Shown: one piece after another, positions 23,501 through 35,800 of the stretch
How the letters are laid out: each line of letters starts with the position of its first letter
How positions within the stretch are numbered: position 1 is the stretch's first letter
DNA from: Membranipora membranacea
Taxonomy: Eukaryota; Bryozoa; Gymnolaemata; Cheilostomatida; Membraniporidae
Assembly (NCBI GenBank): GCA_914767715.1
Contig: OU612067.1
Span: 19,039,001-19,103,000 of the forward strand
Reading direction: 5' to 3'
Length of the DNA: 64,000 nt
Notes under the pieces: model-generated
The model's database searches: none
Seen by the model: only the letters and a program-made list of their open reading frames with translations
What the model was told of the DNA's origin: nothing
Translations under genes and position numbers: made by a program

Positions 23501-26500
23501 TTCCATATCTTGTGATTGAGGACAACAGGGACTCGTAGGTACAATAAATTATTTTTAGTTTGATGCAGAGTTCGATAAAAAGAAACAACAGTAGCGGGCG
23601 CTGAAGAATCGAAGAAGGAGGAAGAGGTGATCGGGGATGGAGCCAGATGTAATGAAGAAGATTCAAAGTAAAGCAAGGTACTGTACCAAATTCATGTTTA
23701 TGGTTGAGGCTGATAATGATGGTAACACAAACTGTCTTAATTGTCTTGCTGTTACCTTTAAGAGGCAAATAAGACAATTTTTACTTCCAAAAGAATCACA
23801 TAGAAAAATACTTCCAATGCCTCTAAAAAGATAAAACAGGCTCATCAAATGACCTTCATAACAGAGGATTTTATTGCAGTCTCAGGCATTAAAAAAAGGC
23901 AAAGATTTCAACATTCAGGTACCTCAATTCAGGTAAACGATTTTACAAAAAAAAGAGTAGCCGGTTAGGGTGGACAACAATCCCTTCACGAGCATCAGGC
24001 GGGGCATGTTGAATAGGACGGTCATATACTGGTTAAAAAAGAAATAAAAAATAAGATCCCTTGGCTTCCATGCAACTATCTTTGTTAGCTTGGAATCCAA
24101 TATACACACTTGCTGGTACCCTTATGAAACCAATAAGACAATGTTTGAAATTAATCAAAATCGATTTTTCAACTCCAACAGCTTAAAAAAGATAAGATTG
24201 GCTGATCAAGTGAACCTCATAACAAAGGGATTTATTGAAGTCCCAGGGAGTCAGAACAGTTCTAGGATTCAACATCGTGGAGTTAAAGTACCTCGATCTG
24301 GATAGATTTTGCCACCAAATGAATCTACCGCTTTATCATTAGTGTGGCAGAGCTACACTTCCAGCTACATGGCCTGTTAGCTTGTGCATAAAACCTGATA
24401 CAGACTTTGCACATTCAGATCTTGTTCTGGCTCTGTCGCATGTTAACTTTGTTAGCTTGAAATGCATTGGGGGGGGGGGGGGGGAGGCCATGATGGCAAT
24501 GTTTATCTCCAGAAAAAAATCTTTGAATTCTTCCCACGCGATGCCTCAAAAAAGATAGGATGGACTGATCAACAGTGACCAAGTACTGGAAATGTTTTTT
24601 TCAGACTTGCAGCATTACATCCGGTCCTTACAGGACCGGGGACTTAGAATGAAACACCAGGGCTGCCTGACAACATCGACTAGTTATTCACCAGAATGGT
24701 ATGTTACAAAAGAAGTGACTCAGGACCACCGGTAGCAGCAGAGGGTGGAAATAGAAGGCACTGTGAAGATAATATCTTATGACTGGCGTAAAGGGACTGT
24801 GGAGAAAGAAGTTGTAGTGAATACAGGTATAGGTAATTTGGTTATTGGTTATAAATTTCCTGATGAATAGATTATATTGCAGTCTCAAGCCTGCAAAAGC
24901 ATTTAAAATTTGATGAACTAGGCTGTAGGATCAAATACTGGCTTCACAGATTGAAAAGTAAATGACGAACAGACAGACGAGGGAGAACTTAAGTCTGCAG
25001 TTGACTCAGTACTGCAGTCAGCAGTAATATATTGTGTCAGCAATATTTTTGAATTCAATTTTTAGACCTCCTGCTCGATATAAAATGTATCCAATGCCTA
25101 ATATTTGTTAAAAGGCTTTACATGCACCATAAAGCTGAGAGAAAATAAAATAATTGAGTATACAGAAAGTCATTTTGTATTTTATTCTATTTAGGATAAT
25201 TCTGTCTTTTTTCTCTGCATGCTTACAACATAACATTTATTCCTAATTAAAACTGGTATTTACAGATAGAAAATGGAAAGAGTGGACAAAAGGTTGGTGA
25301 AGAACGGAGAGATGTCACCAGTTTGGAGACTCCAGCAGATGAGATGCACAAGCCAAGTAAACAAATCTCAAGTGTAGAATTTGCGTTCACCATCAAAGTT
25401 AAAACATTGGGGGAGAATATTATGGTAATTACATCTCACCGCAATGATTGTCTGAAATATACTAATCGAAGTACAAAGAACTGACGAACATGCTAGACTA
25501 AATGACAGGGATGACAACTCCAACGATCAGGTCAGGGATTAGAGTTCTATTAATTCAGGTGAAATAACCGAAAGTATTGATACATTATAAATATTATTGT
25601 GAATAACATGTACATTGTATTGACCATGAACATAATTTTATTATTATTATTCTTCCTCTTATATTATTAAAACACCTTTGATATATCTTAACTTTATCTT
25701 TATAAGTTGCTACATGTTTATGGGCCTGACATACTGAAGTGGCTCACACAGTGGCATTGTGTTATCAGAGAAATCCAGTAAAATGCACTCTAGGGATTTC
25801 TCTAAAGCATAATAAATTACTAACATGGTTGTGAATGGATGAATGCTCAGCCTGTACAGAAAGTGATGTGATATTATAATCATACAGATGCGATGTTTTG
25901 AGAAATTCGGATAGATATAGGAGTTATATACTGATGGCAGAGCAACATATGGTGGAAAGAGTGGAAAGAGTAGGGAGCAAAAAGAAGGGTGAAGACACAC
26001 TGAACTCAACTGGTCACCAAATGATGATAAGCTTCGTTTTCACTTCCTAAGATTTAGCTCTCTAAAGAGTTATGATAATGGTCACTTGATGAATCGTATA
26101 ACAATAAGACATAGCAATGCTAGACGAACCCTAAAAAAGGTCATCACTGTAAAATTACGTTCTTTATTCAACTTTTACTTCGGATCAAGTTGAGGCTATT
26201 GGGTGTGAGCTGGTTGGGAGGAAGAAGAGAAAAAGATTGAGAGTTACCTTAATTATGTGCTATAAACTAGACACTAACTGTGGTGGACAAGGACCGATTA
26301 CTGCCTAGGTATCGCCCTGTATACGAAAACTTGAACAGTCGATTTATAATGTAACCTACCTCTAGAAGCCGTGCCTTCAAAGTTTCCATCCTGAGTTTTC
26401 TTTCTATTCTCTGAACTGTGACTATCTAGCGGAGCTCTCATCAGCCTTTCTCTCTCCTCAACGGACACAAACATGTTCCCCTCAGTGCCTCTAGTCAGAG

Positions 26501-29500
26501 GTGTAATCTCAGGCGGTGTAGCCTCAGTCCTCATGTATTTAACTGTAGGGAAGGGCTGTCCATGCAATGTATCTCCATCATACTCGTCTGCAAACAGAAT
26601 ATAAATTTGTTGAACCTTTATGTCAAATAACATCACAGATGTGAGAAATACTTGACTAACACACATTCAAACTACCTCGATGCTCTGTCCAGTATTCCTC
26701 ACATCTGAAATGATTTTTGAGCTCTCACACATCAAAATAACCTGGTGACAGAACAGCATAAATAAATAAATTTCAAGTAAAGTAACAAAGTAGACAGAGG
26801 GTATTTCTTAGTTATCAAAAAGTTAAATTCAGGATAAATTCTACTATTTGAGCATGAACCTCTCGAGAACTCGGGTGCAGACATTCTTGACGGTATTTCT
26901 CCTCTTGCTAGCATCTCTCTATCTGTGACTGTCACATATCCTGTTGGGCGTGGCCTATCAATCACATTGTCATCTCCAGCAGTCACATGACCAGCACCAG
27001 GCTCCGCCCTATGGTCAGGTGGTACAAAGTACATGTTTTGTCGCGCCTCAGCAACCTGTGACTGTTTAGCCATCTGATTGGATGGCTCCTGCTCGAGTCT
27101 GATTGGTCGATGAGACTGTTGAAGACAACTTTGGTCAGCAGTATTTTCTAGTCTGCTGTCCATCTCATAACCTTTGAATAAGAGATAATGGATATAGAAA
27201 ATGCACTGTGTTACAATTTGAAAATCAGTAAAAGGTACTTTGATCTCATTGGCCTATTAGCCTAAATCATGCTGACTCTCATAATGATAGACATGACTCA
27301 TGTCTATGCTCCTACTGTTGTTAGTACCAGGTTTGAGGGCTACGTCAGCATTGACGGACTCGAAACTTCATTCCAATATATCTCATATTATATGTTTGAA
27401 TATTTAGTTTTCAGTTCTGTCACTGGTTGGTTATTTTGTATGTCACGTCAATTTTCACAAATTGAAAAGATCTTTATCCAAGTTTTGAGAAATCGTTCCC
27501 ATGTTACTGTGAGCCACAAATAGAGAAATCAGTTTCTTATAAACAAAATACAGGATGAGGGTTTCCATAGACTTAATAATACTATTAAGTCAATGGGGTC
27601 TTTCCATCATGTTACCCTCTTCAGTCACAGTTCATAAAACCCTGTGTCACTGCTCATATTTTTGTCTCAAAATACAGCAAAAAAATCAAATCGATGCAGT
27701 CTACACTGCGTGCCATATGGCCTGATACTATGTTTTCTTTGTCTCACCTCTCTCAGAGCTGGTGATCAGGTTTAGTTTATGTTTGATACTCTCACCAAGT
27801 GATGATTTCTGTCTCAGATACCAGTCCCATGTTGATTCTCCTGGTCTTCTAGCTTGAGTATCAGTGGATCTCGCCGACCTACCAATAACAAGTTAAATTT
27901 TCATGAACAAAATTTCAATAACTATCAGCAGTTTTGAGTTCGAATTGAAATCACAGCTCTGACTGAGATGAAAATCTTGAGTTTAAAAATATCCAGCATT
28001 TATCAAAATATCCAAAAGTTTAAGATCAGAAATCACCTGTCCAGAGATAAAGAGTCTCGGTTAGCAGGACAATCGACATGTGGTACAGTACTGTCTGTTA
28101 GATCATAAGTCTCTGCCTCCAGATTCTCCAGATTGGTCAGTTTTCTCTCTAATCTATCAGCTAGCTGCTCCTCTTTGTCTAGTAACGATTTCTCCGACTG
28201 TCAACAACGAAAGGTTTATGAGTATAATAAGATGGCACAGAAGCAGGCACCTCAGGAAATTAGCTCTTCCGTCAAATACATAAAAAGGAAAAAGTGTCTT
28301 ATGAATCACCACCCTCTGCAGGAGGAGTAAAATTTATCAAAATTGTTTGTCATTTTTGCGACCTATGGAATGTCAAGTCAAATAAAAAGAGTTGAAAAAC
28401 CTAATAATGTGCTCCAATGCAAATTATTCTGCTGGCAAAAACAATCTGTTGAAGCGTTCATTGGGAGTTATCTCCCTTGATGATAGGCAGCATCCCCCTG
28501 CTGCTCTACAGTGTCTCAGGACTAATCTGTATACCGACGGACTTTTATATATAGATTACCTTGAGAGTTTGCAGTTCACCGATCTGTGTCTCCAATGATT
28601 TCATATATTCCATCAGTTCCTTCCTCTGTTTCTCTATAAACTGAGAACTTGTGGTTGTGTCCCCCTCACTGCTTGTAACTCTACACAGAATATAAATAAG
28701 TTTGTGACACACAGATAACAAACACAAACATGACAGATGACCAGAGAGGTTATCTATTACCCAAGCCAAGCATCTTGGCCTGATGCTTTAGATATGTATT
28801 AGAGCAAAAGTTTGAGTTACCCCCTCCCCCTCGACCAGGTAAGACACTGGGTCTGGTTTGGTGGGTTTCCAGCTCAAATCAATCCCCTCTCGGATGAACC
28901 AAACCAGCAAAAATGGAACTCGAGTGGCAGCAGTAAGATCATCAATTTCTTTATTTAATTTATTATTTAAACGTAATTTTTTTGATATATCTTTTTCATC
29001 ATTTTGATTGAAATTTTTTCCCCCTTTTTTTCTCGATGGCTGATTTTGCAAAACATTGTCATCGAATGAAACTTATGCCAATAAAGTGTAAAAAAAATAT
29101 AATTGTCTTTTTAATATTATTACCTGGTCTGACTGATGGTCTCATTAGTAGATTGATTACTGGAAGCTTCCTCGCTATATGTGACCTCATATACTTGTTC
29201 TAGACTCTGATTGGACGTCGTCTCATTACTAGTCTTAGCCTCGATGTCAACAACAGCAGGTAAAACTATCACATCATCAGCCTTGCCACCCTGTGAGATA
29301 ATGAGAACAAATTAGTATGGAGCAGCCGTGGGCAAAGTGCCTTAAATCTATTCAAATAGCTTCTAGATCTTTCTTCGTTGTTCTCGGCTCATATAATCGG
29401 GGCAATTGATATCACAAATATCATAAACATAATCAATCTGGGCAAAAGATTGTGTTCTGTAATAATTTAATTCCTTTTTTCAACATAAATGGCTCGATGA

Positions 29501-32500
29501 AACATCATATGGACAGGAGAAAACCATTGGCTGGATTGGAGTAGAAAAACTTTACGACTGATTCGGAGTTTTCAGGTTTCCCAGACATCTGGGCTTCACA
29601 TTTTAATTATATCAAGTTACCTTTCCATGCGAGTGAGACGCGTATACACTAACCAACTGAATATAAATCTTTGATGAAATGAATATACTACCCACACACC
29701 TGATGACGTCCTGTTTGGACTTGGTCAGCTGGTAGAGCCACATCCTCATCATCCTGACCTTCGACCTCCTCGCTGACCCACTGCTCCTTTTGATTGGCTA
29801 TTCTCTTCATCATTTTGTTCAGTACCTTTCAAAGAAAGCAGCATGTAACATGCAGAAATATACTGGTATTGAGATTTGAAACACTTTTGTAAGGAGTTTT
29901 TTTACAGAATTTGAATGAAAATGAATACTAAGTCTATGGCCTCGTTAGGAATTTCAAACTCACAAAATTCAATATCAAAAAATTAAAAACATTCATTATC
30001 ACAATCATATTATCAAGAAAAATAAAGTGCTGCATCTAAATTTATCAAGTTTCTTACGATTGAACTAGGCAATTTATTCTAATGAATGTTCTTCTGAAAG
30101 CTGTTTCAACTCCTATTGTATCATGCAGTGGATTGAGGCTTTGAAGCTTGGACATGTAGGTAAGTAGCTGCCCTGTCACGCAGCTATTTTTTTGTTACTC
30201 CCAAAACCACGTGACAAAGCTAGGTATGTAGGTCTTATAGGAACCATAGTACTCACGGCTTTCCTCTTTTTCTCACTGCCAGTGGCCTCAGTGTAATCGC
30301 ATGTAGCCTCAGAGGTAGTGACTGGGGTGGTATTAGTGACATTCTGGAACGGGACTCGTCCTCTGACAGAGTCACCATCTCGTACTCTGCTGATAGGAGG
30401 ATGTGGTTCTGAGTCTGAGGGACTAGATGTACTAGTAGCTTCAGTTACTGTCGGTGTGAGGTCATAGTTCAGAGGTGGAGCATTGGCTGAAACAAAGCAA
30501 ATATACCTCTTATGAATCGAAGTCAAAAAACTTTATGAAATCCAACACCATTTAGCTTAAAATTTGACAGGCTTAGAAACATGAGTAATATCCACAATCT
30601 ATTACTCCTAAAAAATAGCAAATCAACACAATTCTCCCAATAATTATGATGGTACACAAACGTCAAAAAAATGGGATAATAACCATGAACTAATCCACAG
30701 ATAGATCAATTTCCATGTGTAACAGTCACCTTTGTGTCATCGTTGTGTATTTGGAAATCAATCCTTCACAAGATCAAGACCAATATTCGCAACAACAAAA
30801 AAAACGCTGACATCACAATATAATGAAAGATATTAGAAATGATGATTTTTTGCTGACAATTAATGTATTTTTATTAATGGTACAAACCTTTGAGATCCAC
30901 TGGATCATAGTCATGGGAGAATAACTCCTCTACTTTTCTCTCCATCTGTACCTGTCTGTCCGACTCTCTCTCCATCACTACATGAGCTGGCAGGAACAGA
31001 GCCTGTGGTATGTGCTCCAGATTCTGCTGTCTGAATGAATAAGCAAATCAAGTAAATACATTGGTAGCTTGATAAGCAACGTTTACTGTGCTGTTCCAGA
31101 CCATGCCGTTATTAAATCATATAATAACTCTACTAGACTAAGGCTTGGTTCACATTGTCCCAGATGACACTAGGATGCCATCCCAGATGCTTATCCCAGT
31201 CACATTATAACATTCATCCCAGATAGCTATCCCAGTCATTGTGAACCAGAAAATGACACAATTCCAGACTGTCTGGGTCCGTCTGGGATAGCATCGGGAA
31301 AGTTTGTAAGCGTCAAACTTTCCCGATGCTATCCCAGACGGACCCAGACAGTCTGGGATTGTATCATTTTCTGGTTCCCATTGATTGGGATGGCTATCTG
31401 GGATGGCTATCTGGGATGAATGATATAATGTGACTGGGATAAGCATCTGGGATGGCATAGTGTCATCTGGGACAATGTGAACCAAGCATAAAATACCAAA
31501 CCATTGCAAAACAACAAGAATACAATTTAACACAACCTATCATCTGCTTCATTTCAGTTTACCGCATTCAGTTGAGCACATGAGAATTCAAAAGAGAGGC
31601 ATCGTCAGATTGACAATCCCTGTTCGGAATTATGTAAGGTATTATGTATAGAGCAGTCGCCAGTCACACATTGAGCCACTCTACATGACTATTTATAGCT
31701 TAGATTATGACAAAGAAGGCAAGTTTTTGCGTCGGTGGTTCACATTACTTTACTTATACGTTTGTTGATTTATTCAATTTGGTCATGCAAGACAAAACGA
31801 TCAAATTGAGAGATGGAAAATTGGATGATTTATACCTGTGTTTTCTGTCGGCTTTCTCGAGCACATCAAGTTCGCTCATCATATTATTATAATGTTGTCT
31901 CATCCGTTCTCTCTTTAGTGCATGAGCTCCTCTTACTCGAGCCTTCTCCAATCTGTCAATAATAAACAAGAAAAGTGTTTATTGCAACTCCAGCAGGTTA
32001 ATAATGAAGTAATTTAAATGAATAAAAGAAAAAAATTCAAAAAAGTAGCGTGACACAAAATCTAGATAGCATATTTTACAAAAAAAGCTGTTGGCATACT
32101 TTGCAGTGTGGCACATAATATACAAGATAATTTGTCGTTGATGCATCAAAAATTATGTTTCTTTTACCATGGTTGGATTCTCAATAAAACAGTTAAGTCT
32201 TATGTAAATAGCCAGGGTTCCCAGGCTGCTGCTCTTCCTCATAATCCTATCATTAGTAACCTCATCACACACAAGTTATTGCTCACAGGCCACAGAGAAC
32301 CTAGTACATGTGTTCAAACTCTGCCCTGGTAGTGGTTTTCCATAACCAAACCCTTAATGGAACGCCACAACCAACAAAGTTTATTATGCAACATGCTATT
32401 GTAACAGGTTCTAACGCTATGTAAAACAAATCTATTGTCTTCCTTATGCCTAGTCGTTTTTATTCACATGAGTTCCATTGTTGACCATTACCCATATCCT

Positions 32501-35500
32501 AACTTCAAACCCTAACAAAAGTGTCAATAATACCAAGATAAAATAGAGTCGTTCTATGAACGCTATTTTATTTGGAAGACAATTTATCATCCTGGACGGA
32601 TGTTTTCCATAACGAGCCAAATTACGGCAAAAGTGGGGGAGGATAGCTCTCAACTGACCTTTCGTTTATGTCGCACTGGTTATGATGAGTTACCCCCTCT
32701 AGCCTATCATTCTCTAGCTCCGCCCCTGTGAGCCCGTCACACACTGAATCATTATTTCTCTCTACTATACACTCCTCGGCTGGTATCGAATACGGATAAG
32801 TGTATGTGTCCGCATCTGTGAGCTGTCACAAACAAATAAATAGTCGAGATTTTTAAACCAATTCATTTCATTTAATAAAGTGTAATATCTACCAATCAAT
32901 ATCATACAAAAAAGCTTATTCTCCTAACTAATTATTATTTTTGTGTGTATATATTTCTTTCTTCTTTTTTCCGTTTATGAAGACAAAAAAAAATTTTTCT
33001 TTGCTTATAGCATATATATATATATATGAAAACCTCAATAATAGTGATATGACATGTGAAAGCAGCTAAACAAAAAATAATATTTATCAGAACAAACAGT
33101 TTTTCTATGTCAGATGGTACACACACTCAAACTTGTAAGGAGTGGTAGTGAGTGCCCTTTACTTTGTGAGGATCTCAGATGTCTAGTAAAAGTTTGATGT
33201 GTTGGGTGGCAGGACCCAGTAAAAGGAACTCACACCCCCCTCTCATCTATTGAGATATGGTACTCTTTACGCCCACTACTCTAGGGGAATATGATTGAAT
33301 CAAGGAATATGGGTCATTTAATCAGTTTATTAATCTTGGGGCTTTCATCTGTGTATGTTTTATGTGAGGTCATCGAGACAGGATATAATGTAAAGCCTCA
33401 ATCAAAGAACAAGATCACTCATCAGGTTAAGGGCTCAAACGGTTGCGGTTAGCCAACGCTCACTCGTTTCCGTGTTGATACTGGGATACAACAGTCCCAC
33501 TTGCAACCTGTTTTAGCCTCCATACTAGTCAATGGTCAGATATCGGCCAGAGAAGATTAGTGTCTTCTTCTCCATTAGATAAACCCCTAATCAAATACAT
33601 CAGTCTGTATCGCTGTTCTCAAAGATTACCACAGGCCATAAAACGTAATCCCTCGATCATGGCAGTGAAGGTACTCGATTACACAAACATACATACAAAG
33701 TCTAGGTGTTACACTGCGTAGCCTACCTGTACTTGTACAGCTTTAGCCTTGTTCAGCAGCTCTTTGAGATCAGGTCTTACGGGTGGAGGTAGACTAGCGA
33801 CTTGTTTAGCTCTCATCTTCTCCTTAGCTAAGGCTAAGTTTCTGGCTTGTATTACTTTAGTTGACTCCGCCTCTTGTATTAATTTATCTTCGTACAACTA
33901 AAACGGGAGCAAATCAGTTGAGTTTGTAAAAAGTTAAGGTTATGGTTCTTTACTCCTCAAACTTGTATTGAGACCAAGATTGATCAAATTTGCCCATACT
34001 CCAGTTCTACCAATTGTACTCAGCAAATTTTTATTTTTATAGGCGGCTCAAGCGTGGTGGCATCAAAATACATATTATAACCTAATGATAACAACAATAA
34101 TTTGTGTTATCCACAATCATATAATACTGAACATTGTAACTAAGAGGTTTCCTATCCTCTTTCCACAAATGTGCTGACGACATATCCAATTGACCAGTTT
34201 ATGAACACTATAAACACATATATATATTTATATGTTTATGATGAACACACACACACATTCAAGTTGGGAAAAAAGAACCGATTTCCATGAAGGATGAGAA
34301 AACAGGCTTAAAATGATGTAACATCACAGGATGCAGTAGACTGGGATTCAGTCCAACAATTTAAAGTTATCTACCCAGGTAGGGTGTGTTGGTTCGTTGT
34401 TCACACCAACAAACAAAACCCGACATGAACAGACGACTCAACAACAAACCAAAACCCATCAGCCAATCAAAACAAAACACAAGCACATGGGTTTATTTAG
34501 AAATGCACGATAGTGACCTATGAGTAGATAACACCACAGAAGCAATATCCAACATAACCCGTAATACTGACAAGGCCCCATTGTTGGCCAGAATCCCAGG
34601 CTAGAGGAAAAGGAGAACCAACCTTTTCTAGAGCTGCCTCGTGTCTCTCATCGGCTCTTCTGTTGTTCTCCATCTCAGCTGCAGCTTTTCTCTCTAGCCC
34701 TAGATCCAGCTCATCAGCCTGGGTGTGCGCCGTCCCTATGTTCTTCAGTGACTCTGCATAATCACGCTCTAACTGTATTATCTAAAATCAGCCAAATTAT
34801 TATACATGTATGATTCTGTCAAAATAGTTGAAGTACATGTGGGTAATTATGTGCTTTTTCTCAATAATGTTGCATATTGATAGTAGCAGCCAGGACCCAC
34901 CTAGCATATTTGGTCGTTGGTGATAGTTGAGGCCAGAGCCAAGCATAGAATCACAGCCACTTAATAACTGTTACAAGGAATCTTCTAGGGCAAGTATCAT
35001 GTGATTGCCTGTATCTTGAGTTCATGTCATAGAACCACTCTCAATGCAGGCAAGTTTAATAAAGATGTGTACCAGATCTATGTATGCCTTGGATAAAAGT
35101 GGTACACTCCTGCAGGTTACTAACCCTGTTCTGTTTTTCCATCTGCCATTCTGACTCAATCCTATCAGCCAATAACTCCAGCTGCTTAACCTTCTCTTGT
35201 CTGACGGCCTCCAATCAATTCTTAGATATCTCCTTCGCTTTCTCTCTCACCTAGAATCATAATCAATAACATTTCAGTGCTGCATTTCAACACACACATT
35301 ATACATCGATCAGTCAAAAGCAATGTATATCCCAAACACACACATATGCTAGGAGAAAAAATAAATAAAAAATTTAATTTGGTGATCGAGCCAGGAATCG
35401 TTGACTTCACAGGTTCAAAAAATTGGCAAAATTTGATTAAAATGATATTCATACAGTGTCAATATCCATTACAAAGGCCTTTTTAAACTGCATGAGGTAA

Positions 35501-35800
35501 CACTTGATGGCACAGGCCAAAATTGTAAACCTTTACTTCCAACAGCACCTGGACATCCAATTTTATTGGTACATGGTTCATGGTACAGCTATGCCTTGAT
35601 CATATGCTGAGCGCAGAGGCTGTTGTCTTGATCAGTTTTTCGTTGGCTCACGAATACTTGATGTTCCTAATGATGTTGGACGGAGGCTATGATTAAACTC
35701 TCACCTGAATCAATCTGAGTTTGTGCCTTCTCTGGTTCTCTTCTCTCAGTATTCTCTCCACTTCTCCAGGACTCAGTCTGAGTCGCGATACTCCAGTCTG
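12282..35800 (-). CDS. CEP295: CEP295 (KIAA1731) homologue, centriole assembly protein, about 30 exons
   Basis: Exons 5' to 3': 35705-35800, 35125-35250, 34623-34781, 33727-33897, 32659-32822, 31836-31952, 30888-31030, 30257-30486, 29700-29825, 29124-29290, 28560-28680, 28037-28197, 27748-27878, 26860-27171, 26360-26587, 20628-20907, 20016-20222, 19622-19797, 19052-19226, 18717-18918, 18267-18475, 17879-17991, 17422-17649, 16818-17042, 16355-16450, 15066-15128, 14445-14545, 13916-14111, 13495-13606, 12282-12414. Phases agree throughout: about 1655 codons, against about 2600 in human. Anchors to human CEP295: LRLSPGE (N-terminus), SLPPP, EKARVRGAHA, LHELSVIQEVDTP, EEPEITFAST and the C-terminal LYGQLEEVKQK. 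CEP295 acts in centriole-to-centrosome conversion. The start-codon exon was not found, and exon 35125-35250 has an in-frame TGA. Weak donors: 26860 (GTTCAT) and 17879 (GTCTGG). Confidence 0.85.
15652..16345. repeat. CA-rich minisatellite in a CEP295 intron
   Basis: About 690 bases of imperfect repeats of roughly 14-18 bases built from ACACACAGAACGTAC, with variants (GAACATAC, GAGCGTAC, GAATGTAC). It lies in the intron between exons 16355-16450 and 15066-15128 and ends about 10 bases beyond the donor of the former. The many overlapping His/Thr- or Cys/Val-rich open frames it creates on both strands are by-products of the repeat. Confidence 0.95.
16626..16713. repeat. Short inverted repeat, 27-base arms
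   Basis: The arm TTTGATCCATTTTGCC continuing to ATTGGAGT is mirrored by ACTCCAATGCAGGC continuing to GATCAAA, around a C-rich spacer of about 33 bases. It lies in a CEP295 intron and may be a small MITE relic. Confidence 0.7.
23760..24930. repeat. Degenerate tandem repeat, three to four units of about 380 bases
   Basis: A block containing AAAAAAGATA and then CTGATCAA recurs, diverged, near 23825, 24185 and 24545. It is followed by TTATTGCAGTCTCA or a variant near 23870, 24230 and 24875. A TTAGCTTG motif recurs near 24086, 24376 and 24450. The copies are heavily diverged and carry indels, so boundaries are approximate. Confidence 0.45.
24468..24484. repeat. Poly-G tract
   Basis: A run of about 17 G on the plus strand inside the long CEP295 intron. 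A likely site of length error in sequencing. Confidence 0.9.
31143..31487. repeat. Near-perfect palindromic element (MITE-like), 345 bases
   Basis: Ends GCTTGGTTCACATTGTCCCA and its complement; the arms meet around a loop of about 9 bases near 31310. The arms are built from the degenerate subrepeat ATCCCAG(A/T). It lies in the CEP295 intron between exons 31836-31952 and 30888-31030. No coding capacity. As transcribed RNA it would fold into one long hairpin. Confidence 0.85.
33727..35800 (-). CDS. CEP295: CEP295 N-terminal coiled-coil exons, with an in-frame TGA
   Basis: Exon 35705-35800 reads LRLSPGEVERIL then HKLRLIQ. Exon 35125-35250 starts VREKAKEISKN, hits TGA, and continues LEAVRQEKVKQLELL to ESEW. 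This aligns to the human N-terminus without a gap, the TGA taking the place of one residue. Exon 34623-34781 (QLERDYAESLKNIG) and exon 33727-33897 (IQARNLALAKEKMRAK, then SLPPP) continue the match. All four are phase 0. An in-frame ATG (MEKQNR) lies after the TGA in the same exon and could restart translation without the conserved N-terminus. A TAG sits just before the LRLSP exon on the genomic strand, so the true start must lie in an upstream exon that I cannot place. Confidence 0.8.

Larger units (their letters stand above)
22206..25424 (+). pseudogene. Possible nested gene or gene remnant, Lys/Glu-rich exons
   Basis: Exon-like pieces with good splice motifs: 22206-22341 (acceptor TTCAG, donor GTGAGT; reads VGVKEGEKVKQID and KERDMEITTLK), 22710-22745, about 23330-23403 (VRRIKEKVRDLVKQQT, donor GTAAGT), about 23880-23922 (SQALKKGKDFNIQ) and 25266-25424. 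The last is the best: 53 codons, phase 0-0, ending FTIKVKTLGENIM before GTAATT. A related ending (ISFVFTS then stop) occurs near 26025. I could not join them into one open frame; joining the first two with the obvious donor makes a stop. The family is not recognised. It could be a decayed gene, an unfamiliar coiled-coil gene, or chance. Confidence 0.25.
20908..26359. other. 5.45 kb CEP295 intron with exon-like pieces on the plus strand
   Basis: Much longer than the other CEP295 introns. No minus-strand exon that fits the flanking phases was found inside. It holds plus-strand exon-like pieces (22206-25424), a degenerate local repeat (about 23760-24930), a poly-G tract at 24471-24484 and AT-rich filler. 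Confidence 0.6.
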
